Positions 27,704-37,086 of a stretch of 64,000 bases of DNA are shown piece by piece. This DNA comes from Halalkalicoccus sp. NIPERK01. GTDB taxonomy: Archaea; Halobacteriota; Halobacteria; Halobacteriales; Halalkalicoccaceae. The notes below the pieces were generated by a model. The model was given only the letters and a program-made list of their open reading frames with translations, searched no databases and was not told the origin of the DNA. The stretch is taken from NCBI RefSeq assembly GCF_030287405.1, contig NZ_JASVVV010000004.1, forward strand, positions 262,081-326,080. Reading direction: 5' to 3'. Position 1 is the first letter of the stretch. The number at the start of each line of letters is the position of its first letter. Position numbers and translations under genes: made by a program.

Positions 27704-28104
27704 GCCACTCCCGATCCCTCCCGCGACCCGCCCTCGAAAGCGCCGGGCCGGTGCTCGCGCTCGTGGGGTTCGCCCTCGCGCTCGGTGCTCTCGTCTACCG
27801 GACGCCGATCCGCGGCCCGCTGTATCGGCCGACGGTCCTGCCGAGCCGTCTCCCCCTCGAAGTCGCCGGGGCGGACCCCCTCGTGGTCCTCGCGTCGGTC
27901 GGGATCGGTCAGAGCTGGCTCTACCTCACGGGGCTGTCTGCGGCGCTGCTCGTGGCCGGCGTGCTCCTCGCGGCCGTCGGCTCCCGGCTCGGGACGGCGT
28001 TCGGCACCCTCCTCGCGGGCGGGGCGGCCGGCACGCTGGTCCGGGTGTCGGGCTGTCACTGCGGGGCCGGCTCGACGACGTATCTCTGGGAACTGCTCGT
28101 CTGA
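27700..28104 (+). CDS. small membrane protein with C-terminal CHC motif
   Basis: A 134-residue protein starting with GTG at 27700, overlapping the upstream stop (GTGA). It has three hydrophobic stretches: about 15-30 (GPVLALVGFALALGALV), 72-95 and 97-115. It ends with GCHCGAGSTTYLWELLV (Cys119, Cys121). I recognise no family. Because it is translationally coupled to a transporter, a chaperone, gate or cysteine-based redox/metal partner of that transporter is a reasonable guess, not a demonstrated role. Confidence 0.65.
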   Translation: MSHSRSLPRPALESAGPVLALVGFALALGALVYRTPIRGPLYRPTVLPSRLPLEVAGADPLVVLASVGIGQSWLYLTGLSAALLVAGVLLAAVGSRLGTAFGTLLAGGAAGTLVRVSGCHCGAGSTTYLWELLV

Positions 28105-28235
28105 TAGGCGTTATCGTAGACGTTCAGCGATTTTCTCTCCACGAATCGAACACCGGCCCCGGTTCGAGACGCGCCGTGTCTCCGGCTGGCTACGATGACC
28201 CCTATGAGCCGTGAGACCGGTCACACCCGTTCGTA

Positions 28236-29717
28236 TCAGTAAAACAGCCGCGGCAGCGCGAGCGCGACGCCGTTGGTCCAGCCGAAGCCGTACTGAAGCG
28301 GGTACTCGCCGCCCAGTCCCTCGCCGGTGCCGCCGGTCACGTCGTACTTCTCGAGCATCTGGCCCGTCCGGTCGAACACCGCGCGGTTGAGGTCGAGCCA
28401 CCGGCCCGCGATCCGTGTCGCCAGTTCCTCGTGGCCGTAGCCCGCCAGCCCGACGACCGCCATCCACTGAAGGGGGGCCCAGCCGTTCGGGGCGTCCCAC
28501 TGCTCGCCCGACTCGGTGAGCGTCGTCACGAGGCCGCCCGGTCGGAGGAACCGATCTTCGAGGATTTCGGCGACCTCGGCGGCCTGCTCGGCGCTCGCCA
28601 TCCCGGTGAACAGCGGCACCGCGGCCGCGAGCGTCCACGCGTCGCTTTGCTCGCCCTCGGCCCAGGCGTGATCGAAGTAGAACCCCGCCTCGGCGTCCCA
28701 GCAGTACCGATCGACCAGCGCCCGGCGTTCCATCGCGCGCTCGCGGTACTCCTCCGCCCGGTCGGCGTCGCCGGCCCGCTCGTGCCAGCCCGCCAGCGAG
28801 TACTCCATCCCGTAGAGGAAGGCGTTCAGGTCGACGGGGACCAGCCCCGTGGTGCGGATCGTCTCCATCCCCCCGCCGGCGAACCAGCGGCTGCTGAAGT
28901 CCCAGCCCGACTCGCAGGCCGCCCGCACGTCGCGGTACAGCTCCTCGGGCTCCCGGTCCGCGACCGCGGCGAGTTCGACGTCCTCGCGGTAGGACTCGAC
29001 GCGAGGGCTCGGGTCGTCGTCCCAGTAGCGGTTGAGGACGCCCCCTTCGACGCCGACGACCCGGCGGTGGGCGTCGCCCGCACCGACCTCGGCGGCGCCG
29101 TCCATCCAGAAGTCGTACTCGCGTTCGAGCGCAGGGAGATGTTCGACGACTGCCTCGGGACCGCGCCTGTGCGCGAGCAGGTCGAGCACCCGGTGGAACA
29201 GCGGCGGGTTCGACCGGCTGGTGTAGTAGATCCGCCCGCCGTTCGGAACGAAGCCGAAGCGCTCGATCAGCGACGCGAAGTTCGCGGCGAGTTCCGCTAT
29301 CAGGTCGAACCGACCCGTGACCGCGAGCCCCTCGGCGGCGAAGTAGCTGTCCCAGTAGTAGATCTCCCGGAAGCGTCCGCCGGGGATCACGCTCCGGTGC
29401 GGGAGTTCGAGGATCGTCTCGCCAGCGCGCGTCTGGACCGGATCGCGGATCAGGTGGTCCCACAGCTCGTCGATGTACCACTCCATCGAGACCGTCGTGG
29501 GGTCGCCCCCCGTGACGGGGTCCTCGGGGAGGACGAAGTGGTTCCTGACGAACCGTTCGAGGTCGAAATCGCCCCGACGGAACCGGTCGTCGATCACGTC
29601 GGGGTCGGTGGCGGGCACGCAGTCGACGAGCGTCTTCGAGTCGGGGAAGACGCCCTCCTGCTGGACCATCTCGAAGAGGGGACCGTCGAGTTGAGGATAG
29701 GAGGCATGAGATGGCAT
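28236..29717 (-). CDS. treA: alpha,alpha-trehalase (GH37)
   Basis: A 493-residue glycoside hydrolase that splits trehalose to two glucose. All GH37 signatures are present: PGGRFREIYYWDSYF (113-126), FVPNGGRIYYTSRSNPP (156-172) and the second signature QWDAPNGWAPLQW (407-419). By comparison with E. coli trehalase the catalytic acid is Asp273 (ESGWDFSSRW) and the base Glu456 (LEKYDV). There is no signal peptide, so it is cytoplasmic and should act on trehalose used as compatible solute or carbon source. It is surrounded by unrelated genes. Confidence 0.94.
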   Translation of the reverse strand: MPSHASYPQLDGPLFEMVQQEGVFPDSKTLVDCVPATDPDVIDDRFRRGDFDLERFVRNHFVLPEDPVTGGDPTTVSMEWYIDELWDHLIRDPVQTRAGETILELPHRSVIPGGRFREIYYWDSYFAAEGLAVTGRFDLIAELAANFASLIERFGFVPNGGRIYYTSRSNPPLFHRVLDLLAHRRGPEAVVEHLPALEREYDFWMDGAAEVGAGDAHRRVVGVEGGVLNRYWDDDPSPRVESYREDVELAAVADREPEELYRDVRAACESGWDFSSRWFAGGGMETIRTTGLVPVDLNAFLYGMEYSLAGWHERAGDADRAEEYRERAMERRALVDRYCWDAEAGFYFDHAWAEGEQSDAWTLAAAVPLFTGMASAEQAAEVAEILEDRFLRPGGLVTTLTESGEQWDAPNGWAPLQWMAVVGLAGYGHEELATRIAGRWLDLNRAVFDRTGQMLEKYDVTGGTGEGLGGEYPLQYGFGWTNGVALALPRLFY

Positions 29718-29813
29718 GGTTGGGGTTAATACGGGAGGCCGTTTTGTGTCTGTCGACTCTCCCTCGATCCTCCCGATCGGATCGGTAGTGATCCGTTCGG
29801 CCGTCGGCGGGTG

Positions 29814-31757
29814 CTACCCCGAGTCGCCGAGCAGCCCCTTCATGACGAACCCGTCGACCGCGTCCGTGACCGGCAACCCGCGCAGGTCGCCCTCGGCGTC
29901 GCGGTAGTCGTAGGCCGCGTCGTCGGGATCGAACCCGCCGAACACCCGGATCGACCCCCCCTCGCCGGCCCGCGCGAACGCCCCCCAGCCCTCGCGGTCG
30001 AACGCGACCGCCACCTCGTCGCCGTCGCGCTCGGCCCGCCGGGCGTCGTAGCGATCGCCCCCGGGGGTCAGCGCGTAGAAGCTCCCCCCGTGGATCGACT
30101 TGGCCCGATCGGGGATCGGGAACCGGACGACGAACTCGTCGTCGACCAGCGAGCGGTCGGTCGCCGCGCCGACCTCGGCGTCGACCCGGAGGATGCGGTT
30201 CTCGATCCGCGGGGCGACCCGACCCCGGCGCTCGACGTACTCCATGACGGCGGGTCCGAGCCCCGAGTCGGTCTCTCGAAGGACGTCGTTGTCCCGGAAC
30301 GACTCGTAGCCCAGCGCGGTGTCCTTGACGTAGCCCGTCGTTCCGACGGTGTAGGTCCCCTCGGGGTCGAGTTCCTCGCCCGCCACGTAGACCTCGCCGA
30401 CCGAGGCCTCCTCGTGGCCGCTCCACTCGTAGCTCAGCCCGCCGACCTGCTGGCGCTGGCGCGCGCCGAAGGGGTCCTCGGGGAGGTAGTCGATCCGGCC
30501 CTCGAGGGCCGAGCGGACCTCCTCGCCGGTCGCCTCGAAGGCGACCAGCGTGTCGGTAAAGGGCATGATCCGCAGGACGTCGTGCGCCGTCAACGTCCCC
30601 GGCCCGTAGGTGTTGTCCGTCCTGATTCGGCCGGCGGTCTGGAGGGCGATCTCGGTGTCCATCGTCTCGCGGATCGCGTCGGTGATGAGGTTGCCAAGGC
30701 GGCTCTCGCGGCCGTTGCTGGTCGTCCCCGAGGCGTCGAGTTCGACCGCCGTCTCGCCGACCTCGCGGGAGAGTTCCTCGTGGAGGTCGGCGTACTGGAC
30801 GCGCATCCGGGCGTCGAACGCGGGGTCGGGTTCGACGCTCTCGTCGAGGTCGATGCGCTCCCACTCGACGAGGTCGCCCGCCGAATCCAGCGTCATCACG
30901 CCCAGGTGGGCGTAGGCGTAGCCGATCTCGCTGATGACCGTCCCGTGGTGGATCTCGGCCTCGTCGAACGTGATGTGCGAGTGCGAGCCGAAGATCGCAT
31001 CGAGGCCGTCGACCGCCTCGGCGATCTCGTAGTGGGTGTCGTGGGCGACGTGCGAGGCCAGCACGATCACGTCCGCGCCCTCGGCTTCGAGACACTCGAC
31101 CATCTCCTTCGCGGTCTCGACGGGGTCGCGCGCCTCGTACTCCTCGGGGTAGTTGGTGATGTTGTGGAATCCGCGGACGACGACGTTGAACACGCCGAGG
31201 GTGACGTCGCCGACATCGATCGTGATCCAGCGCTCGGTGCCCGGGATGGGATCGCCCTCCGGGGTGAACAGCGCGGAGTTGATCCAGGGGAACTCGCTGG
31301 ACTCGAAGCGCTCGGTCGCGGTCTCGACGCCGTAGTCGAAGTCGTGGTTGCCCACGCCCGCGGCGGCGATGTTGAGTTCGTTCATGAACGCCACGTTGTG
31401 GGTCCCCTTCGTGAAAAACGAGACCGGCGAGGAGCCCAGTTCGTCGCCGCTGGTGAGGAAGACGGCGTCGTCGTGGGCGGCGAGTTGCTCGTCGATGACC
31501 GTCCGGTAGCGGGCGATGTTCGGCCCGTCGAGTCGGCCGATCCCGCTGTGGGTGTGGAGGTCGTGGACGATGGTGACCGTATCCTCGTCCCCGTCCGCCG
31601 CCCCGCGTCCCGCGAGCGCCGACCCCGCGAGGCCGGCGGCCGCCGCGCCCAGCACGGTCCGCCGGCTGGTCCGACCGCGCTTGCTGATCGTGCTGCGCTC
31701 GCGGGCGGGTTCGCCCCTTGTGGGTGCGTCCCGCTCGCACCCGCAGTCGTGGGACAT
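29814..31757 (-). CDS. exported 5'-nucleotidase/cyclic phosphodiesterase family protein
   Basis: A 647-residue two-domain UshA/CpdB-like hydrolase. A Tat signal (SRRTVLGAAAAGLAGSALAG, about 30-50) directs it outside the cell. The N-terminal metallophosphatase domain begins at VTIVHDLHTHSG, with GVGNHDFDYG for two metals and FGSHSHITF further on. The C-terminal 5'-nucleotidase domain has ESRLGNLITDAIRE and IMPFTDTLVAFEATG. It probably scavenges phosphate or nucleosides from extracellular nucleotides. The first metal motif is DLHTH where family members usually have a D-x-H at this place. The start at 31757 (MSHDCGC) is favoured over an ATG 21 nt upstream. Confidence 0.9.
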   Translation of the reverse strand: MSHDCGCERDAPTRGEPARERSTISKRGRTSRRTVLGAAAAGLAGSALAGRGAADGDEDTVTIVHDLHTHSGIGRLDGPNIARYRTVIDEQLAAHDDAVFLTSGDELGSSPVSFFTKGTHNVAFMNELNIAAAGVGNHDFDYGVETATERFESSEFPWINSALFTPEGDPIPGTERWITIDVGDVTLGVFNVVVRGFHNITNYPEEYEARDPVETAKEMVECLEAEGADVIVLASHVAHDTHYEIAEAVDGLDAIFGSHSHITFDEAEIHHGTVISEIGYAYAHLGVMTLDSAGDLVEWERIDLDESVEPDPAFDARMRVQYADLHEELSREVGETAVELDASGTTSNGRESRLGNLITDAIRETMDTEIALQTAGRIRTDNTYGPGTLTAHDVLRIMPFTDTLVAFEATGEEVRSALEGRIDYLPEDPFGARQRQQVGGLSYEWSGHEEASVGEVYVAGEELDPEGTYTVGTTGYVKDTALGYESFRDNDVLRETDSGLGPAVMEYVERRGRVAPRIENRILRVDAEVGAATDRSLVDDEFVVRFPIPDRAKSIHGGSFYALTPGGDRYDARRAERDGDEVAVAFDREGWGAFARAGEGGSIRVFGGFDPDDAAYDYRDAEGDLRGLPVTDAVDGFVMKGLLGDSG

Positions 31758-31856
31758 CACCCCCACCAACGATCGCACGCTACTAGTATCTAGTACTTTC
31801 AGACGCCCGATTCTATGAGGCGTGCTACCACGATCCGAACTCGTCGTTCGGTTCGA

Positions 31857-32669
31857 TCAGTACAGGACGTGTTCGGTGTCGTACGACCCGAGCCAGCGCG
31901 CCCACCCCTTCTGTGCGATCGACTCGATGCGCTCGAACGCCCGCTCGGTCCGTCCCTCGTACATGCCCGCCTCGCAGTCGATGTGAAAGAGGTAGTCCCC
32001 GAGGCGCTCGCCGCTGGGGCGCGATTCGATCCGCGAGAGGTTGATGTCCTCGTCGGCGAACGCCTCGAGCAGTTCGAGCAGGAGCCCGGGGTAGTTCATG
32101 CTCGGGTAGACGATAAAGGAGGACTTCCCGCCCGCCGCGGTGCGCTCGGCGGGCGGCGCGACGACGAGAAAGCGCGTGGCGTTCGAGTCCCGGTCCTGGA
32201 TGTCCTCGGCGAGGATCCGCAGTTCGGTTCCGTTGCTCGAATTCTCGGGGTGGCCGATCGCCGCGACCGTGGGGTCCTCGCGGGCGAGTTCGACCCCGCG
32301 GGCGGTGCTCGCGACCGGTTCGAGGTCGGCGTCGGGGTACTCCCGGTCGAGGAACTCCCGGCACTGCGCGAGCGCCTGCGAGTGGCTCGCGACGGTCGAG
32401 AACTCCCCGTCCTGGGCGAGCAGCGCGTGGCGGATCGGCGTGACGATCTCCCGGACGACGCCGACCTCGTACTCGGCGAGCGCGTCGAGGCTCTCGGTGA
32501 CGCTGCCCTCGATGCTGTTCTCGATGGGGATCACGCCCCGGTCCGCCCGGCCGGTCGCGACCGCCTCGACGATCCCCGTGACCGATTCGCGGAACTCGAC
32601 GTCCCCGGCGACGGCGCCCGCCGCCCGGTGTGAGTACGTCCCGGCCGGTCCCAGCGTGACTGCTCTCAT
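31857..32669 (-). CDS. pheA: prephenate dehydratase
   Basis: A 270-residue enzyme converting prephenate to phenylpyruvate for phenylalanine. The catalytic domain starts at TLGPAGTYSHRAA, with VIPIENSIEGSV, the conserved Thr motif NATRFLVV and SHSQALAQC. A C-terminal ACT domain carries the feedback site (GLLLELLEAFADEDINLSRIES then RPSG). There is no chorismate mutase domain. It is divergent from the peptide-binding lipoprotein gene with a gap of about 90 nt. Confidence 0.96.
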   Translation of the reverse strand: MRAVTLGPAGTYSHRAAGAVAGDVEFRESVTGIVEAVATGRADRGVIPIENSIEGSVTESLDALAEYEVGVVREIVTPIRHALLAQDGEFSTVASHSQALAQCREFLDREYPDADLEPVASTARGVELAREDPTVAAIGHPENSSNGTELRILAEDIQDRDSNATRFLVVAPPAERTAAGGKSSFIVYPSMNYPGLLLELLEAFADEDINLSRIESRPSGERLGDYLFHIDCEAGMYEGRTERAFERIESIAQKGWARWLGSYDTEHVLY

Positions 32670-32758
32670 CGGGAGCGGGTTTCGCGGTCAGCGCCAAAAG
32701 GCCTCGGGTGGCGGCCCCCGTCCGAGCGCTTACGTCGGTGGGGCACGGCCTCGTGGGT

Positions 32759-34711
32759 ATGGCGGAGTTCACCGACGCGACGCGGCGCTCGCTGCTGACG
32801 GCGACGGCGGGGCTGGCGCTCCCGCTCGCGGGCTGTCTCAGCGGCGACGAGGACCAACGACGGCCCGAGGAGGGCGAGGCCGCGGAGATCGAACCGGGCG
32901 GCGAGTTCGCGGTCGGGCTGCCGGGCGAACCCGAGGCGCTGAACCCGCTGACGGCGAGTTCGGCCCACACGAACGCGCTGCTCGACCTGCTCTACCAGCC
33001 GGGCGTCGTCGTCGAACCCGTGGGGTTCGAGGCGATGCCGTGGGTCTTCACCGACTGGACCGCCCGGGAGACCGACGGCGGAATGGAGGTGGACTTCAGC
33101 GTCCGCGAGGACCTCCGGTGGACCGACGGCGAGCCCCTGACCGTCGAGGACGTCCGCTTCACCTACGAGTACTACGTCGACCGGGGGCCTGAGCGGTTCT
33201 TCGCCGCGGTCGACCCCATCGAGTCGGTCCGGGAGGCAAACGGCGAGCACGACCTCACGCTCGCGCTCGACCGCGTCGTCGGCTCCTACGAGGTCGAACA
33301 GCTCTCGCTTCGGTTGCTGCCCGAACACGTCTGGCACGACGTCGAGGACCACGCTGCCCACGACCCCGAGGAACCGGTCGGCCTCGGCCCGGGCCGACTC
33401 GCCGCCGGTTCCGGTACGGAACTCGCGGTCGCCCTCGAAGCGGAGTGGCCGCTCGCCGCCCAGGGGTGGGTCGAGGACCACGACCTGCTGCTGGCGGGCG
33501 GCCCCTACCTCGATTCGATCCGGTTTCGGGTCCTCGAGACCGACGCCGCGGCCCACCGGGAGCTCCTGAACGGCGGGATCGACGCGATGTACGCGAGCGC
33601 GTTCGACGCCACGCGGGCCCGCGAGATCCACGACCGCGAGGAACTCGGCCTGGTCGAGGGGCGCGACGACGGCTACGCCCACTACACCCTCAACCTGCGG
33701 CGGCCGCCCCTCGACGACCAGGCGTTCAGACAGGCCCTGAGCATGGCGATGGACCGCCGCCAGTGGGTCGACGAGATCGCGCTGGGCTACGCCGTCCCCG
33801 GGAGCGTCGTCGTCCCGCCGGCGTTCGAGCACCTCCGTCCCGAGACGGCGGTCGGCGAGTCCGTCCAGCAACGCCCCGACGAGGCGGCCCCCGGCGCGAC
33901 CCGGGCGCTGTGGTTCCGCGAGGCCGAGGGCGGCGGCCTCGACGTCGAGGCCGTCCGCGGTTTTCTCGAACGCGGCGCGGTCGTCTCCGGTTCCGGGGGC
34001 ACCTACGCCGGACGCGAGTACCCCGGCAGCCTGAGCGACTTCGGCGAGACCGCCCGGACCGAGGCGGCCTACGACTACACGTTCGAGGAGGTCCGGTCGG
34101 ACGTCCTCGAGGAGAACGGGATCGACCGCGAACTGTACGTCGACGGACGGACCGTCGAGGAGGTCCACGACGGCCCCCTCACGGTGCTCGCCCCGCCGGC
34201 CGACGAGCGCCCGCGGGTCCTCGAGTTCACCCGGGGCTACGTTCGGTCCCTCCGCCGATTGGGCGTCCCGACCGAACTGGCGGTCCTCCCCGCGAACTCG
34301 ATCGCCGACCGGGCGTACCTCGACGCCGACTTCGACGTCTATCCGGGGGACTGGTCCGCCCTCTCGCCACACGGGACCTCGCTGTACGACCTCTTTCACA
34401 GCGACAACGCCCACGCCGAGGGGTCGGGGTCCACCTTCGCGTACAACGCCGCGGGCTACGGGCTCGACGGGTCGGCGGGGGCCGACGACGCCATCGCCGC
34501 GGCCCGCGCCGAACCCGACCGGGAGCGGCGAAACGAACTCGTCCGCGAGGTCGCAGAACGCATCTACCTCGAGGCGCCGACGCTCGTCCGCTCGTACCGG
34601 ATCGAACAGTGGCCGGTCGATACGGCCGACTTCGCGGGCTTTCTGCCCGACGTTCCCGGCGTCGGGAGTTCGAACCTCTGGATGCAGTCGCTGAACGTCC
34701 ACCGGCGATAG
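32759..34711 (+). CDS. peptide/nickel-type ABC substrate-binding lipoprotein, orphan
   Basis: A 650-residue family 5 solute-binding protein (DppA/OppA/NikA group). The N-terminus has a Tat-like RRSLLTATAGLALPLAGC with lipobox Cys26. The mature part has EALNPLTASSAHTNALLDLLY, VREDLRWTDGEPLTVEDVRFT and FRQALSMAMDRRQWV, all typical. No permease or ATPase gene is adjacent on either side, so it must borrow a transporter encoded elsewhere or act as a sensor. The start at 32759 (MAEFTDATRRS) puts the signal peptide at the N-terminus; the upstream ATG would bury it. Confidence 0.88.
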   Translation: MAEFTDATRRSLLTATAGLALPLAGCLSGDEDQRRPEEGEAAEIEPGGEFAVGLPGEPEALNPLTASSAHTNALLDLLYQPGVVVEPVGFEAMPWVFTDWTARETDGGMEVDFSVREDLRWTDGEPLTVEDVRFTYEYYVDRGPERFFAAVDPIESVREANGEHDLTLALDRVVGSYEVEQLSLRLLPEHVWHDVEDHAAHDPEEPVGLGPGRLAAGSGTELAVALEAEWPLAAQGWVEDHDLLLAGGPYLDSIRFRVLETDAAAHRELLNGGIDAMYASAFDATRAREIHDREELGLVEGRDDGYAHYTLNLRRPPLDDQAFRQALSMAMDRRQWVDEIALGYAVPGSVVVPPAFEHLRPETAVGESVQQRPDEAAPGATRALWFREAEGGGLDVEAVRGFLERGAVVSGSGGTYAGREYPGSLSDFGETARTEAAYDYTFEEVRSDVLEENGIDRELYVDGRTVEEVHDGPLTVLAPPADERPRVLEFTRGYVRSLRRLGVPTELAVLPANSIADRAYLDADFDVYPGDWSALSPHGTSLYDLFHSDNAHAEGSGSTFAYNAAGYGLDGSAGADDAIAAARAEPDRERRNELVREVAERIYLEAPTLVRSYRIEQWPVDTADFAGFLPDVPGVGSSNLWMQSLNVHRR

Positions 34712-34931
34712 ACCGATACGACCGCCAGGGGCGTCGGTTCCCTCCCGCCGAAAGACCACTGCCCGAGACGTGGGCTCTCGGGATCGGCTCGCGCTCGCGG
34801 CCATCCAGCCGCTCGTGTTCTCCCTCCTCTACCGGCGCCGATCCGAATCCACCGAATCCGGGCCGATGGTCCCCCACTCGGTATCCGGTACCACAGGGCT
34901 ATCTCGCAGGGCCTCCAACCTCTAGGTCACT

Positions 34932-35642
34932 ATGAACGAGAGCACCATCGTCCAGACCCGAATACCCGCGGATCGGTTCCTCCTGGCCGAGACGATGGCA
35001 CGGGGACCCGATCTGGTGTACGAGGCCGAGCCGTTCGTCCTCTCGGACAGCGACCTCTTCCCGTACCTCTGGGTCCGGAACCACACGGACGTGGACTTCG
35101 AGGTCCACGCCGAGGGCGACCCCACCGTTCGCGCCGTCGAACGACTCGCGGCGTTCGATCACGAGATCCTCTACCGGGTTCATTGGAACCGACACGGGGG
35201 AGTCGGGGCCGCGGTGGAGGCGATCGTGGACGAGCCCTCGGCGGTGCTTCAGGCGTCCGGTCGGGACGGCGAGTGGGAGGTCAAACTCCGGTTCGATTCC
35301 AAGGCGGCCGCGTCGGCGTTCCACGACGCGTGCGCCGCCACCGACGTCAGGCTCCATATCTCGCAGGTGCACCGCGAGGACGGGCCGCGTACCAGCCAGT
35401 GGAGCCTGACCACCGGGCAACGCCAGGCGCTCGTTACGGCCCTCGAGATGGGCTACTTCGACGTCCCGCGGGGGGCGACCGCAGAGGAGGTCAGCGACGC
35501 GCTCGGGATCTCCGATGCCGCCCTCTCCCAGCGGCTGCGGCGAGCCACGACGAACCTCGTTTCGAACACGATCACGATCGGCGGGCCGACCGGGGTCGGC
35601 CATCCCGACGCGGCGGCCGACGAGCGAGCGGGTGGCTCGTGA
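34932..35642 (+). CDS. bacterio-opsin activator (Bat)-type HTH regulator
   Basis: A 236-residue regulator. The N-terminal two thirds form the GAF-like bacterioopsin regulator domain (SDLFPYLWVRNHTDV, then WEVKLRFDSKAAASAFHDAC). The C-terminal HTH_10 domain contains LTTGQRQALVTALEMGYFDV followed by ATAEEVSDALGISDAALSQRLRR. Haloarchaea have dozens of these; some respond to light, oxygen or nutrients, but the signal here is unknown. The gene is convergent with lpdA. The 220 nt upstream shows no further gene. Confidence 0.92.
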   Translation: MNESTIVQTRIPADRFLLAETMARGPDLVYEAEPFVLSDSDLFPYLWVRNHTDVDFEVHAEGDPTVRAVERLAAFDHEILYRVHWNRHGGVGAAVEAIVDEPSAVLQASGRDGEWEVKLRFDSKAAASAFHDACAATDVRLHISQVHREDGPRTSQWSLTTGQRQALVTALEMGYFDVPRGATAEEVSDALGISDAALSQRLRRATTNLVSNTITIGGPTGVGHPDAAADERAGGS

Positions 35643-35654
35643 CGGTTCTCCGGA

Positions 35655-37079
35655 CTACCGGTTGAGCGTGTGGATCGCGTGGCCCAGCGCGTTCTCGGCG
35701 GCCTCGTGGACCGCCTCCGAGAGCGTCGGATGGGTGTGGATCGTCGCCGCCACGTCCTCGAGGGTCGCTCCGAGTTCGATCGCCAGCCCGACCTCGGCGA
35801 TCAACTCGGAGGCCTCGGGGCCGACGATCTGGCCCCCGAGGACGAACCCGCTCTCGGCGTCGGCGACGACCCGGACGAACCCGTCGGTGTGGCCCGTCGT
35901 GAGCGCCCGCCCGCTGGCGCGAAACGGCATCTGGCCGACCGCGGGTTCGAAGCCCGCTTCTTCGGCTTCGGTCTCGGTCATTCCCACCGTTCCGATCTCG
36001 GGCTCGGTAAAGACGGCCGCCGGTACCGCCTGGTAGTCCAGCGCGCTCGGCTCGCCCGCGATCACCTCCGCGGCGACCTGTCCCTCTTTCATTCCCTTGT
36101 GGGCGAGCATCGGCTCGCCGGCGACGTCGCCGACCGCGAAGACGTGCTCGAGATCCGTCCGCGCGCGGTCGTCGGTCGCAAGGAAGCCGCCCTCGTCGGG
36201 TTCGAGCCCGATGGCCTCCAGATTGAGGGTGTCCGTCACCGGCTGGCGACCGACGGCCACGAGCGCCTTCTCGCAGGCGTAGCTGGTCTCCTCTCCGTCC
36301 TCCGTTTCGGTGGTGACGCTCATCCCGTTCCCCGTCTCCTCCCACCCGCTTGCGGCCTCGCCGAGGCGGATCTCCACGCCGAGGTCCTCCATGGTGTCGA
36401 CGACGGGTTTCGCGAGGTCGTCGGCGTAGCCCGTCAGCGCCTCCTCGAGCATTTCTACTACTGTCACGTCGGTGCCGAGCTTCGCGAACACACCTGCTAA
36501 TTCCATCCCGATGTAGCCCGCGCCGACGATCACGAGTGAGTCGGGGACCGACTCCAGCGAGAGGGCGTCCCGGGAGCTCAGGACGTGCTCGCCGTCGAAC
36601 TCGAAGCCGGGGATCTCGATCGGTCTCGAACCCGTCGCGACGATCGCGTGTTCGAACTCGATCGATTCCGACCCTTGGCCGTCGCCGCCGTGAGCGACCC
36701 GTGCCCTGTTCTCGCCGTCGAACTCCGCACGCCCTTCGACGAGGTTCACGCCGTTCGCCTTACACAGCTTCTCGACGCCGCCCGTCAGTTGGGAGACGAC
36801 GCCCTCTTTCCACTCCATCATCCCGCCCATGTCGATGGCGGGGTCGGCGTGGATGCCCATCCCCTCTGCGTTTCCGGCCTCGTGGGCGACCCCCGTTGCC
36901 GTGATGAGCGCCTTCGAGGGGATGCAGCCGTGGTTCAGGCAGGTCCCGCCATACGCGTCCTTCTCGACGAGGGTCACGTCCAGATCGAGCTGTCCCGCCC
37001 GGATGGCGGCCACGTACCCGCCAGGGCCCGCGCCGATCACCAGTACGTCCGTGCCAGTTGCGATGTCTCCGACGACCAT
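35655..37079 (-). CDS. lpdA: dihydrolipoyl dehydrogenase (E3)
   Basis: A 474-residue flavoprotein that reoxidises the lipoyl group of E2 with NAD. It has the FAD motif VIGAGPGGYVAAIRAGQL, the redox disulfide Cys47/Cys52 (GGTCLNHGCIPSK), the NAD motif IVGAGYIGMELAGVFAKLG, and the C-terminal His-Glu pair in HTHPTLSEAVHEAAENALGH. It is the last gene of the 2-oxoacid dehydrogenase operon, 7 nt after E2. Confidence 0.97.
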   Translation of the reverse strand: MVVGDIATGTDVLVIGAGPGGYVAAIRAGQLDLDVTLVEKDAYGGTCLNHGCIPSKALITATGVAHEAGNAEGMGIHADPAIDMGGMMEWKEGVVSQLTGGVEKLCKANGVNLVEGRAEFDGENRARVAHGGDGQGSESIEFEHAIVATGSRPIEIPGFEFDGEHVLSSRDALSLESVPDSLVIVGAGYIGMELAGVFAKLGTDVTVVEMLEEALTGYADDLAKPVVDTMEDLGVEIRLGEAASGWEETGNGMSVTTETEDGEETSYACEKALVAVGRQPVTDTLNLEAIGLEPDEGGFLATDDRARTDLEHVFAVGDVAGEPMLAHKGMKEGQVAAEVIAGEPSALDYQAVPAAVFTEPEIGTVGMTETEAEEAGFEPAVGQMPFRASGRALTTGHTDGFVRVVADAESGFVLGGQIVGPEASELIAEVGLAIELGATLEDVAATIHTHPTLSEAVHEAAENALGHAIHTLNR

Positions 37080-37086
37080 TGTTGTG

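Noticed and set aside
29811-31793. Long plus-strand frame of 660 codons antisense to the 5'-nucleotidase-like gene
   Set aside because: The opposite strand encodes a complete two-domain enzyme with a Tat signal; the plus-strand product has no recognisable motif and mirrors GC-rich codon bias.
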